Shown here: positions 8,361 through 16,468 of the stretch, one piece after another
Layout of the letters: every line of letters begins with the position of its first letter
How positions within the stretch are numbered: the stretch's first letter is position 1
Source of the DNA: Gammaproteobacteria bacterium
GTDB taxonomy: Bacteria; Pseudomonadota; Gammaproteobacteria; Steroidobacterales; Rariloculaceae
NCBI GenBank assembly: GCA_022820625.1
Contig: JAJEFE010000019.1
Coordinates: forward strand, 1 to 51,027
Reading direction: 5' to 3'
Length of the DNA stretch: 51,027 nucleotides
The notes under the pieces: generated by a model
What the model was told of the DNA's origin: nothing
Databases searched by the model: none
Seen by the model: the letters and a program-made list of their open reading frames with translations, nothing else
Made by a program: the position numbers and the translations under genes

Positions 8361-8410
8361 TCGTCACACCTCCCGTAGCAGCAGCGAGCAAAGCCACTGG
8401 GGTAGCTTGG

Positions 8411-8549
8411 CGGTGCGCGCGGACGGCGCTTGTGAGCGTCGTCGGCGACGAGCGGGCCATGGATGGCCATGAGCGAGGAGCCGTCGATGCGCTCCCCGCC
8501 AGGGATGGCGGGGAGTGCTTGAGCTCACAAGCGCCGTCCGCGCGCACCG
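8411..8549 (-). repeat. Dispersed palindromic element, copy B (complete)
   Basis: Outer arms 8411-8437 and 8523-8549 are perfect 27-bp inverted repeats around an 85-nt core. On the minus strand the core holds hairpin I (CTCCCCGCCA-tccc-TGGCGGGGAG) and hairpin II (GGCCATCCATGGCC). The core aligns gap-free with the core of copy C. The arms differ from other copies more than those of any other copy. It lies 35 nt after the pip stop codon and before pyrC, in the sense direction for both. Confidence 0.9.
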
Positions 8550-8584
8550 ACAAGCGTGGGACGGCAATTCAAGCAGACCGTGGA

Positions 8585-9550
8585 TCATGTGTCGCCGGCG
8601 AACGCGTCGGTGGCCGAGATCAGTTCATGGATAATGCCGGGCTCATAGGCCGAGTGGCCCGCATCCCCCACGATCCGCAAGTCGGCTTCCGGCCAGCGCG
8701 ACGCCAGTTCCCACGCCGTAGTCATGGGACAGACCACATCGTAACGGCCCTGGACGATGACCGCCGGAATCGCCCGTATGGCGTCCACCCCATCCAGCAA
8801 CTGGTCTTCGCTTGCAAAGAACCCCCGGTTGACGAAGTAGTGGGCCTCAATGGTGGCCAGGGCGACGGCGAAGTCTTCAGATCCGAACTGCTTAGTGCGC
8901 TTCGGGTCCGATCTCAGGAAACTGGTGGAGCCCTCCCAGATGGACCAGGCCCGGGCCGCAGCCAGCCGGGTGTCGCGGTCGCCCCCGGTGAGCCGCCGGT
9001 GATACGCCCCAAGCAGGTCGTCACGCTCCTCGACGGGAATCGGCTCAAGAAAATGCGCCCACTGGTCCGGGTAGATTTCGCTGGCGCCGTACTGATAGAA
9101 CCACTGAATCTCCTTCCTGCGAATCAGGAAGATGCCCCGCAGCACCAGTTCGCTCACCGCCTGCGGATGGCTTTGCGCGTAGGCCAGCGACAGCGTACTG
9201 CCCCAGGAACCGCCGAACACCAGCCACCGGTCGATGCCCAGGTGCTCGCGCAGCGTCTCCATGTCCGCGACCAGGTGCCAGGTGGTGTTGTCCGTCAACG
9301 AGGCGAACGGCCGGCTGCGGCCGGCTCCGCGCTGGTCGAATACCACGATGCGATACCTTGCCGGATCGAAGAATCGGCGGGCGCCGACGTCGCCGCCCCC
9401 GCCGGGTCCGCCGTGCACGAAGACCGCGGGTTTGCCCTCGGGATTGCCGCACTGCTCGTAGTAGATCGCGTGGTCGCCGCCGACGAGAAGCGATCCCTGG
9501 TCAAAGGGTTCCGGCGGCGGGTAAAGGACGCGCCTGTCCTGCATATCCAA
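8585..9550 (-). CDS. pip: Proline iminopeptidase (S33 alpha/beta hydrolase)
   Basis: A 321-aa peptidase that removes N-terminal proline from peptides, normally cytosolic; no signal peptide is visible. Family signatures are the YYEQCGNPEGKPAVFVHGGP opening with the HGGPGGG oxyanion loop, FDQRGAGRS, the nucleophile elbow GGSWGSTLSLAYA, an Asp in GRYDVVCP, and the catalytic His in GDAGHSAYEPG. The full length of the Pip family is present. It probably helps use imported peptides, in keeping with the M16 and S8 proteases nearby. Confidence 0.95.
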   Translation of the reverse strand: MDMQDRRVLYPPPEPFDQGSLLVGGDHAIYYEQCGNPEGKPAVFVHGGPGGGGDVGARRFFDPARYRIVVFDQRGAGRSRPFASLTDNTTWHLVADMETLREHLGIDRWLVFGGSWGSTLSLAYAQSHPQAVSELVLRGIFLIRRKEIQWFYQYGASEIYPDQWAHFLEPIPVEERDDLLGAYHRRLTGGDRDTRLAAARAWSIWEGSTSFLRSDPKRTKQFGSEDFAVALATIEAHYFVNRGFFASEDQLLDGVDAIRAIPAVIVQGRYDVVCPMTTAWELASRWPEADLRIVGDAGHSAYEPGIIHELISATDAFAGDT

Positions 9551-9681
9551 AGTGCCTTGAACGAGAGGGAGTGCGGGCGCAGCGGGCGCCCGGGCAAGTC
9601 CCCGGCTAGCCGCGCCGCCGCAGCCTGAACTATGATTTCATCGCAGAGTCAACATAATACCGCGTTCTCGGGAAACCCATC

Positions 9682-12417
9682 ATGAGACCATTCAAAATGC
9701 TTCTATGCTGTACAACCGGACTGAGCCTTTCCGGCGGCGCACTCGCGCAGACCACCGACATCGATATTCCTTACGAAGAGTTCTACCTCGACAACGGCCT
9801 GCGAGTCATCGTTCACGAAGACCGCAAGGCGCCCATCGTCGCCGTGACGCTCTGGTATCACGTCGGATCGAGAAATGAAAACCCAGGCAAGACCGGCTTC
9901 GCGCACCTGTTCGAGCACCTGATGTTCAACGGCAGCGAGAACCACGACGCCGAGTACTTCGAACCGCTGGAACAGGTAGGCGTCACGGGCATCAACGGCA
10001 CCACCAACAACGACCGCACCAATTACTTCCAGACGGTGCCCTCCAGCGCCCTGGACCTGGCGCTGTGGCTGGAGTCCGACCGGATGGGACACCTGCTCGG
10101 CGCCATCGACCAGGAAAAGCTGGACGAACAGCGCGGCGTGGTGCAGAACGAAAAACGCCAGGGCGAGAATCAACCCTACGGCAAGGCCTTCAACTACATC
10201 ACGGAAAACGTCTTCCCCGAAGGACATCCCTATTCCTGGTCGGTGATCGGCTCCATGGAGGATCTGAACGCCGCCAGCCTGGACGACGTTTACGAATGGT
10301 TCAGAACCTATTACGGCCCCAACAACGCGACCCTGGTACTGGCCGGCGACATCGACGTGGAAACTGCCCGTGACAGCGTTCAGCGTCACTTCGGCGCCAT
10401 CCCGCCCGGACCGCCGCTGGCGCGTATGGAGGCCTGGGTGCCGACGCTCGAGCAGGACCGGCGCATGGTCACTGAGGATCGCGTCCGACAGGCCCGAATT
10501 TACAGGACCTGGCCCATACCCGAGTGGGGCAGCGCCGAACTGGACCTGATGTCGCTCGCCAATGGCGTACTGACCGGGGGCCAGACTTCGCGGCTTTATC
10601 AGCGGCTGGTATACGAGGACCAGATTGCCACCGACGCGGGCGGATTCGTTTTCCAGGGCGAGATTTCCGGAGCCTACATTCTCTGGGCGACGGCCCAGCC
10701 CGGCCAGGACCTGAGTGTGGTGGAAGCGGCACTGGACGAGGAACTGCAACGCTTCCTCGAGGACGGTCCCACGGACAGGGAAATGGCGCGGGTGATTACC
10801 CAGAGCCGGTCCGGTTTCGTCCGGGGCGTGGAGCGGGTCGGCGGTTTTTCCGGCAAGTCGGGCATCCTGGCGGAGAGCGCCGTCTTCGGCGGCCGGCCCG
10901 ATGCTTACAAGGAGTCGTTGGCGCTGCTGGATACGGCCAGGCCCGAGGACTTGCGGAAGGTGGCCGCAAACTGGCTCTCCAGGGGATCGTTCATCCTGGA
11001 GGTTCACCCCTACAACGACCGAATGGCGGCTTCGGGGCATGACGCGGACCGCTCCGCCCTGCCAATGCCGGAATCGTTTCCCGGCGCCCGGTTCCCCGCC
11101 CTCGAGCGCGCGGAACTGGCCAACGGCATGCGGCTGATCGTGGCGCGGCGCGATGCGGTCCCGGTGGTCAACTTCAATCTTCAGCTCAATGCCGGCTACG
11201 CGGCCGACCAGTTCGGCGCGCCAGGCACGGCGGCGCTGGCCATGACGCTGCTTGACCAGGGCACGACGACGCGGGGCGCGCTGGAAATCAGCGAGGAACT
11301 GGCGCAACTGGGCGCCCAGCTTCGCGCTGGGTCCAACCTGGATTTCTCCTCCGTATCGCTATCTGCGCTGAAAGAGAACCTGGCAGCATCGCTGGACATA
11401 TACAGCGACGTGATCCTCAACCCGGCATTTTCCGAGGAAGAACTCGAGCGCCAACGAAGATTGCGGCTATCGCAGATCCAACGCGAAAAGTCCGAACCAG
11501 TCTCCATGGCGTTGAGGATCTTTCCGGCGCTCATTTACGGTGACGATCATGCCTACGCCCTGCCCATGACCGGCTCGGGAACGGAGGAATCCGTCAACGC
11601 CATCACCAGGGACGATCTGGTCGCCTATCACGACACCTGGTTCAAGCCCGACAACGCCACCATGATCGTGGTGGGCGACACGACGCTTGAGGAGATCGCC
11701 CCCATGCTCGAGTCGCTGTTCGCCGACTGGGCGCCCGGCGAGGTGCCCGAGAAGAATATTCCCGCCGTGGAGTTGCCGGAGGAGTCCCGGGTCATCCTGG
11801 TTGACCGGCCGGGATCCGAGCAGAGCATCATCTTCGGCGGGCAGCTTGTCTTCGACCGCTCCGACGAACGGGAGATGGCGCTGCGCGCGGCCAACGAAGC
11901 CTTCGGCGGCGCCTTCACGTCAAGGATCAACATGAACCTGCGGGAAGACAAGGCCTGGTCCTATGGTGTGCGCTCCATGCTGGTGGACACGCAGAGCCAG
12001 CGCCCCTTCATCGTATACGCGCCGGTGCAGACCGACCGTACCGCCGACTCGCTGGTGGAACTGGACCGCGAAATTCGGGAACTGCTTGACCAACGGCCCG
12101 TGGATGAAGGCGAGATCGACACTTTTGCCAGGCGCAACACACTGACCCTGCCCGGACGCTGGGAAACGGCGCGTGCGGTGGCCGGCGATATCGCCGAACT
12201 GGTGCGTTTCGGGTTGCCCGACGACTATTGGGATCACTACGCGGGGCTGGTCGAAGGGGTCACCGTGGAGGATGCCAATGCCGCGGCACGGGCGGAGCTG
12301 CGGCCCGATCGGCTGGTGTGGGTCGTGGTTGGGGATCTGGAGGCGATTGAAGAGAGCGTGCGGGCCGTGGATCTGGGGCGTGTGGACTTCATGGATGTGG
12401 ATGGGAATCTGTTGTAG
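9682..12417 (+). CDS. Secreted M16 zinc metalloprotease (two-domain pitrilysin-like)
   Basis: A 911-aa protein with a signal peptide (MRPFKMLLCCTTGLSLSGGA, cleaved after ALAQ). The N-terminal M16 half carries the inverted zinc motif HLFEH (His75, Glu78, His79), followed by the downstream glutamate region EQRGVVQNEKRQ. A second M16-like half begins near residue 470 (LERAELANGMRLIVARR) and lacks the HxxEH motif, as expected for the inactive partner half. Both halves form a clamshell around unfolded peptides in this family. The product should be periplasmic. Copy C of the palindromic element starts 13 nt after the stop. Confidence 0.95.
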   Translation: MRPFKMLLCCTTGLSLSGGALAQTTDIDIPYEEFYLDNGLRVIVHEDRKAPIVAVTLWYHVGSRNENPGKTGFAHLFEHLMFNGSENHDAEYFEPLEQVGVTGINGTTNNDRTNYFQTVPSSALDLALWLESDRMGHLLGAIDQEKLDEQRGVVQNEKRQGENQPYGKAFNYITENVFPEGHPYSWSVIGSMEDLNAASLDDVYEWFRTYYGPNNATLVLAGDIDVETARDSVQRHFGAIPPGPPLARMEAWVPTLEQDRRMVTEDRVRQARIYRTWPIPEWGSAELDLMSLANGVLTGGQTSRLYQRLVYEDQIATDAGGFVFQGEISGAYILWATAQPGQDLSVVEAALDEELQRFLEDGPTDREMARVITQSRSGFVRGVERVGGFSGKSGILAESAVFGGRPDAYKESLALLDTARPEDLRKVAANWLSRGSFILEVHPYNDRMAASGHDADRSALPMPESFPGARFPALERAELANGMRLIVARRDAVPVVNFNLQLNAGYAADQFGAPGTAALAMTLLDQGTTTRGALEISEELAQLGAQLRAGSNLDFSSVSLSALKENLAASLDIYSDVILNPAFSEEELERQRRLRLSQIQREKSEPVSMALRIFPALIYGDDHAYALPMTGSGTEESVNAITRDDLVAYHDTWFKPDNATMIVVGDTTLEEIAPMLESLFADWAPGEVPEKNIPAVELPEESRVILVDRPGSEQSIIFGGQLVFDRSDEREMALRAANEAFGGAFTSRINMNLREDKAWSYGVRSMLVDTQSQRPFIVYAPVQTDRTADSLVELDREIRELLDQRPVDEGEIDTFARRNTLTLPGRWETARAVAGDIAELVRFGLPDDYWDHYAGLVEGVTVEDANAAARAELRPDRLVWVVVGDLEAIEESVRAVDLGRVDFMDVDGNLL

Positions 12418-12430
12418 CACAGTAAGCGGT

Positions 12431-12591
12431 GTTCGTTCCGAGGGCGTGTGCCCGTTATCCCTTCGGGCTTAATCTCGTCCCGCCATCCCTGGCGGGACGA
12501 GAATCGAGGGCTCCTCGCTTGTGGCCGTCCGTGGCCCGCTTGTCGCCCGCGACGCCCGAAGGGATAACGGGCACACGCCCTCGGAACGAAC
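12431..12591 (+). repeat. Dispersed palindromic element, copy C (complete)
   Basis: Perfect 38-bp outer inverted repeats (12431-12468 and 12554-12591) flank an 85-nt core (12469-12553). Hairpin I has a 12-bp stem, CTCGTCCCGCCA with TGGCGGGACGAG, around a TCCC loop. Hairpin II is GGCCGTCCGTGGCC. It starts 13 nt after the M16 protease stop. The inner part of the arm (CGAGGGCGTGTGC, then CCCTT) resembles the arms of copies A, D and E. Confidence 0.92.
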
Positions 12592-12684
12592 GTCATTTCA
12601 TTAAAGAATGGATGGCGCACGGGGCGTTTCGTGGATAGGCTATTGTGAAACAACGAATCGACCAATTATTCGGGGGATCAGGAG

Positions 12685-13128
12685 ATGCTGCGCGCAACGA
12701 ACCATATCTTGCTTGCCGGAGCGCTGGGTTTGGCGACGCAGGCAGGGTTGGCGCACCATTCGGTGAGCGGGAACTTCGATCAGGACGCGCGTCATGACAT
12801 CACGGGCACGCTGACCGCATTTCATCTCAGGAATCCCCACTCTCACCTGGAGCTCGATGTCGTCGAGGAAGACGGAAGCGTGTCCCGTTGGCTGGTGGAG
12901 TGGGGCACCCGGAACGACCTCATCCGGCGCGGTGTCGATCTGGACCGCGTCAAGGTAGGGGACGAGTTGACCGTCACCCTGGTGCCGAGCAGGCGTCTGG
13001 AGCACGTCGGTTACGCCCGCGCCCTGACGCTTCCCGACGGATCGGTGATTCGGGATTGCGGCTTCAGGGCGTTTAGGGAGGCATTGCTCGAGGGCAGGGA
13101 ACTGGAGTGCGAGGAGCCGGACAGATAG
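12685..13128 (+). CDS. Small secreted DUF6152-type protein
   Basis: A 147-aa protein with a signal peptide (MLRATNHILLAGALGLATQA) and mature N terminus HHSVSGNFD. The pattern AHHS...FD...ITGTLTAFHLRNPHSHLELDV matches the DUF6152 family as remembered. An OB-like beta fold seems likely, but no biochemical role is known. The start follows GGGGGATCAGGAG. It overlaps the next gene by one base (TAGTG), so the two are probably translated together as an exported pair. The fate of the two histidines at the mature N terminus, possibly metal-binding, is an inference. Confidence 0.75.
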   Translation: MLRATNHILLAGALGLATQAGLAHHSVSGNFDQDARHDITGTLTAFHLRNPHSHLELDVVEEDGSVSRWLVEWGTRNDLIRRGVDLDRVKVGDELTVTLVPSRRLEHVGYARALTLPDGSVIRDCGFRAFREALLEGRELECEEPDR

Positions 13129-13799
13129 TGGACGGGACGGGCAGACGGACGGGGGTATTCCTGGCTGGATTCGTGCTCGGGTTGCCGCTCGCATGGGCGG
13201 AACGCGCCGATCTTGAGGGCACATGGCTGCAACTTAGTGCCGGTCGCCCTTCTGCAACTTTGACACCGGCGGCAGAGGAGGCCATTGCCGACTACGTGCC
13301 GCTCAGGGACGATCCCGACCTGCGGTGCCTGCCTCCGAGTCTCACGAACGTGATAGGCATTCCGGACCCGCCCTGGGAACTCCGGCTGCGCGACGATCGC
13401 GTGGAGATCGATTTCGAGTACATGGATGTGAGGCGACGGGTGCCGCTCGACCCGGAGCTCAACGTGGCGGATGCTCCTTACACGGTCGAAGACCACCCCC
13501 ATCTGGGCCGGTCCGTCGGCCGTTTCGAAGGCGAAGCGCTGGTCATCGATACGGTCGACGTGGGCCAGGGATACGTCGATACGCGGGGTCCGGCGGAGGG
13601 GTTTCCGCAATCGCCCGGGATGCGCTACGAGGAACATTACCGCGCGGACGGCGACCGGCTGTATGTCGAAATCATTCACACCGATCCGGTCTACTACGTC
13701 GAGCCGTTCAGCATGAGTTTCGAATTCCTTCGGGTCGATCTGGAGGTACTCGAGTTCGACTGTCAGATCGACGCCGCGAACTACGACGACCGACTCTAG
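13128..13799 (+). CDS. Secreted protein of unknown function, partner of DUF6152 gene
   Basis: A 223-aa product from GTG 13128, which shares its first base with the preceding stop codon. A longer in-frame start at 13107 exists, but the coupled GTG gives a better signal peptide (TGVFLAGFVLGLPLAWA). The mature protein is beta-rich. It has a DDPDLRCLPPS segment and a GRFEGEALVIDTVDVGQGYV strand, reminiscent of the G-x-x-E/D-G-D-T-L-V-V-E-T motif in secreted hypothetical proteins that accompany DUF6152. It is not assigned to a function. A strong hairpin follows the stop directly. Confidence 0.7.
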   Translation: MDGTGRRTGVFLAGFVLGLPLAWAERADLEGTWLQLSAGRPSATLTPAAEEAIADYVPLRDDPDLRCLPPSLTNVIGIPDPPWELRLRDDRVEIDFEYMDVRRRVPLDPELNVADAPYTVEDHPHLGRSVGRFEGEALVIDTVDVGQGYVDTRGPAEGFPQSPGMRYEEHYRADGDRLYVEIIHTDPVYYVEPFSMSFEFLRVDLEVLEFDCQIDAANYDDRL

Positions 13800-13800
13800 T

Positions 13801-13840
13801 GCTGCGTCAGCCTGATGATGCCGTATCAGGTTGACGCAGC
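13801..13840 (+). terminator. Long GC hairpin after the DUF6152 pair
   Basis: GCTGCGTCA pairs with TGACGCAGC, then after one G/T position CCTGAT pairs with ATCAGG around an 8-nt loop: a near-perfect 16-bp stem starting one base after the stop. No T-run follows. A second hairpin, CTGACGC-gga-GCGTCAG (13854-13870), stands 13 nt further and repeats part of the same sequence. Likely a transcript end or 3' stabiliser before the ABC operon. Confidence 0.5.
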
Positions 13841-13984
13841 GCTGGCCGGGCGGCTGACGCGGAGCGTCAGGCGAATATCAATCAACCCTCCCATCTTGAA
13901 AATTCTCCCGTCTTGTGCAAAATCCGGTGCGCTCAAGTGAATCGGCCAGGTATCGAGAGACTTGCTGCGGAGTGAGTGCTGAAG

Positions 13985-14920
13985 ATGATTGAGTGCAAGG
14001 AACTGACCAAACAATTCGGCCCCCTCCTCGCCGTCGATAATCTGAGCTTTCAGGTGAGCCCGGGCGAGGTGTTATGCTTTCTCGGGCCGAACGGCGCGGG
14101 CAAGACCACGACAATGCGGATTATCGCGGGGTTCCTGCCGCCGACGTCCGGGCGCGCCAGCGTGTGCGGCCTCGACGTGGAAAGCCACGCCACCGCGGCG
14201 AAGCGCAGGGTAGGTTATCTGCCGGAAGGCGCCCCCAGCTACCCGGAAATGACCGCCCGGTCGTTCCTGGAGTTCATCGCCGATGCCCGGGAGCTGGGCG
14301 GCGCGAAGCGCAGGGCCAGACTGGACGAGGTCTACGGCCTGCTGCACCTGGAGCCCGTGCTGGAACAGACCATCGATACGCTGTCGAAGGGATACCGGCG
14401 CCGGGTCGGGCTGGCGCAGGCGATTCTGCACGATCCGGAAGTGCTGATCCTGGACGAACCCACCGACGGGCTGGACCCCAACCAGAAGCACGAAGTGCGC
14501 CAGCTCATCAACCAGATGTCCGAGAGCAAGACCATCATCATATCCACGCACCTGCTCGAGGAAGTCGACGCGGTCTGCAATCGCGCCATCATCATCGCCG
14601 GCGGGCGGATTCTGGCCGATGACACGCCGGGCAACCTTGAGGCGCGGTCCCGATTCCACCACGCCGTGTCGCTCAAGCCGGCGGACCCGTCCCAACTACA
14701 GGCGCTCCGCGGTGAGATCGAAGCTCTGCCCGAGGTGGTGGAGACCGAACTCGACTCGAAGTCCGAACGGCTGACAGCGTTTTTCAGTGACCGGCGGCTT
14801 TCGCTCAGAACGATCAATGAACTGGCCGATAACAGGGGCTGGGAGCTTTCCGAGCTGCACCTGGAATCGGGACGTCTGGATGAAGTGTTCCGGACGATCA
14901 CGGGAGGCGCCCGCGCATGA
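13985..14920 (+). CDS. ABC transporter ATPase (Gld-type / ABC-2 class)
   Basis: About 311 aa from ATG 13985; an in-frame GTG at 13976 is an alternative. Walker A GPNGAGKTTT, the signature LSKGYRRRVGLAQAIL, Walker B VLILDEPTDGLD and the switch STHLLEEV are intact. The C-terminal extension (about 90 aa) is typical of GldA/NatA-type subunits. With the overlapping permease it forms an ABC-2 exporter. The GldG-like and DUF4340 genes that usually complete this operon are found 6 kb downstream at 21763. The substrate is unknown in most such systems outside gliding bacteria. Confidence 0.93.
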   Translation: MIECKELTKQFGPLLAVDNLSFQVSPGEVLCFLGPNGAGKTTTMRIIAGFLPPTSGRASVCGLDVESHATAAKRRVGYLPEGAPSYPEMTARSFLEFIADARELGGAKRRARLDEVYGLLHLEPVLEQTIDTLSKGYRRRVGLAQAILHDPEVLILDEPTDGLDPNQKHEVRQLINQMSESKTIIISTHLLEEVDAVCNRAIIIAGGRILADDTPGNLEARSRFHHAVSLKPADPSQLQALRGEIEALPEVVETELDSKSERLTAFFSDRRLSLRTINELADNRGWELSELHLESGRLDEVFRTITGGARA

Positions 14921-15651
14921 ACGGTGTGACGGCTATCATGCGCAGGGAGCTGCAGGGTTATTTCGCCACGCCGCTGGCGTACGTCTTCATCGTGATCTTC
15001 CTGGTGCTGGCCGGGTGGTTCACCTTCAACTTCGGTAACTTCTACAACGGCGGCCAGGCCAGCCTGGCGCCGTTCTTCAACTACCATCCCTGGCTGTACC
15101 TGTTCCTGGTTCCGGCGCTGTCCATGCGCCTGTGGGCCGAAGAGCACAAGACCGGCACGATCGAACTCCTCATGACGTTGCCGCTGGATGTCTGGCAGTC
15201 GGTGGCCGGGAAGTTCATCGCCGCGTGGGCGTTCACCGCCCTGGCGCTGGCGCTGACGTTTCCCATCTGGATCACGGTGAACTACCTGGGCGAGCCGGAT
15301 AACGGTGTCATCGTTGCCGCCTACCTGGGCAGCCTGATGATGGCAGGCGGGTTTCTTGCTATCGGCTCCTTCGTCTCGGCAACCACCAACAACCAGGTCA
15401 TCGCCTTCATCGTCACCGTCGTGATCTGCTTCGTCATGCTCATGGCCGGCTTCCAGCCGTTGTTGAGCCCGCTCGTAGGCTGGGTGCCGCTACCGATCAT
15501 CGATGCCGTCGCGAGCTTGAGCTTCCTGACGCACTTCGCAAGCATCAGCAAGGGCGTCATCGACGCGCGCGACATCATCTATTTCGCCCTGCTGATCGGT
15601 ACATTCCTCTACGCCAACGTGCTGGTGCTGCACATGAAGAAAGCCGGTTGA
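14917..15651 (+). CDS. ABC-2 type permease (GldF-like)
   Basis: A 244-aa integral membrane protein with about six hydrophobic segments, starting with LAYVFIVIFLVLAGWFTFNF. It includes the RLWAEEHKTGTIELLMTLPL motif, characteristic of ABC-2 permeases of the Gld/Nos type. It overlaps the ATPase by 4 nt (ATGA), so the two are co-translated. It is the membrane half of the exporter. The partner genes GldG-like and DUF4340 lie beyond an inserted protease and kinase block. Confidence 0.92.
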   Translation: MNGVTAIMRRELQGYFATPLAYVFIVIFLVLAGWFTFNFGNFYNGGQASLAPFFNYHPWLYLFLVPALSMRLWAEEHKTGTIELLMTLPLDVWQSVAGKFIAAWAFTALALALTFPIWITVNYLGEPDNGVIVAAYLGSLMMAGGFLAIGSFVSATTNNQVIAFIVTVVICFVMLMAGFQPLLSPLVGWVPLPIIDAVASLSFLTHFASISKGVIDARDIIYFALLIGTFLYANVLVLHMKKAG

Positions 15652-15722
15652 ACACGAAGAAACCATAGAAAAAGACGAGTAATACACACCAAGGCTACGG
15701 ACGATTCACTAAAATTGAGGGC

Positions 15723-16367
15723 ATGTCCATGAGCCGGGATTTTCTCGCGTCCGGTGCTCCGGGATCGGGAGCATGTCCGGACTCACCGACCCGAGACGAC
15801 TTCCGTCACGCTCTCGTCGCAAGATTCGAGAAACCCGCGAAGATCCGCCTGGTGTGGCTGACGCTGCTGATGAGCGCGCCTGTGGCCGCACAGACGTTAA
15901 CTGACGGCGCCGCGCGCATCGCCGCCGCCGGGGGCCGCGAGGTCATTGTACTGTCCCCACTGTCCGCCTCGCAGGCGGTCGCGTCATCGAACGTGGCAGA
16001 GTTCGCCGCACAGTCTCATGAAACCGCCACACAACGGATTCACGTGGTTTCTTACCAGGGAGAGACATTCAGGGCCGCCACACCGCTTGCGGGTTACGGT
16101 TCGAGGATCGTCTTCGATCCTGCGCGGCGGACCTTCTTACCCCTGTTGCAGAGCATCCGCGTGGACCTGAGCGGTGGCGTGCCGATCGATGTGGTCGCCA
16201 CCGAAGTGGGTGCGACCGGCATCACGCTCTTCGAGTCGCTCGGTTTCGCGATCATTGAGTTGCCGGAGGAGTTGCACCCCGCCGATGCGGTTGCGCGCGT
16301 GTCGAGCGCATTTGGCGGAGGCGTAGCCTCAGTGCGGCTGCGCGGACCCCGGATCGAGTGGCGATGA
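15723..16367 (+). CDS. Secreted protein, possible separate prodomain for the next protease
   Basis: A 214-aa protein, not confidently recognised. A hydrophobic stretch (LVWLTLLMSAPVAAQ, residues 44-58) looks like a signal peptide placed unusually far from the ATG, so the true start may be later or the N-terminal 40 residues may be non-coding. The C-terminal 60 residues (ITLFESLGFAIIELPEELHP...) resemble the beta-alpha prodomain of subtilases, which chaperones folding and inhibits the enzyme. Its end overlaps the open frame of the downstream S8 protease, supporting partnership. Promoter and start are uncertain. Confidence 0.55.
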   Translation: MSMSRDFLASGAPGSGACPDSPTRDDFRHALVARFEKPAKIRLVWLTLLMSAPVAAQTLTDGAARIAAAGGREVIVLSPLSASQAVASSNVAEFAAQSHETATQRIHVVSYQGETFRAATPLAGYGSRIVFDPARRTFLPLLQSIRVDLSGGVPIDVVATEVGATGITLFESLGFAIIELPEELHPADAVARVSSAFGGGVASVRLRGPRIEWR

Positions 16368-16468
16368 CACCGCCTGTGCCGTTGACGGCCCGTCGTTTCC
16401 TGACCGGGAACGGCTGCTGCCCGGAACCGTTTCCGCAGGCCGGAGCATTGCGCCGCAGCTGGACCCCA

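Noticed and set aside
9703..11307. Antisense 534-codon open frame over the M16 protease
   Set aside because: Same shadow pattern; the M16 frame has the zinc motif and signal peptide.
12431..12591. Palindromic elements as insertion-sequence ends or MITEs of a DNA transposon
   Set aside because: No transposase and no clear target-site duplication at either side (T before, G after in copy C); the arms are unlike fixed terminal repeats. A transposase elsewhere in the genome is not excluded.
12431..12591. Palindromic elements as CRISPR repeats
   Set aside because: Copies are kilobases apart with no regular spacer arrangement and no cas genes.
13801..13840. Classical rho-independent terminator
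   Set aside because: The stem is strong but no U-tract follows, so it was listed only as a hairpin-type terminator with moderate confidence.
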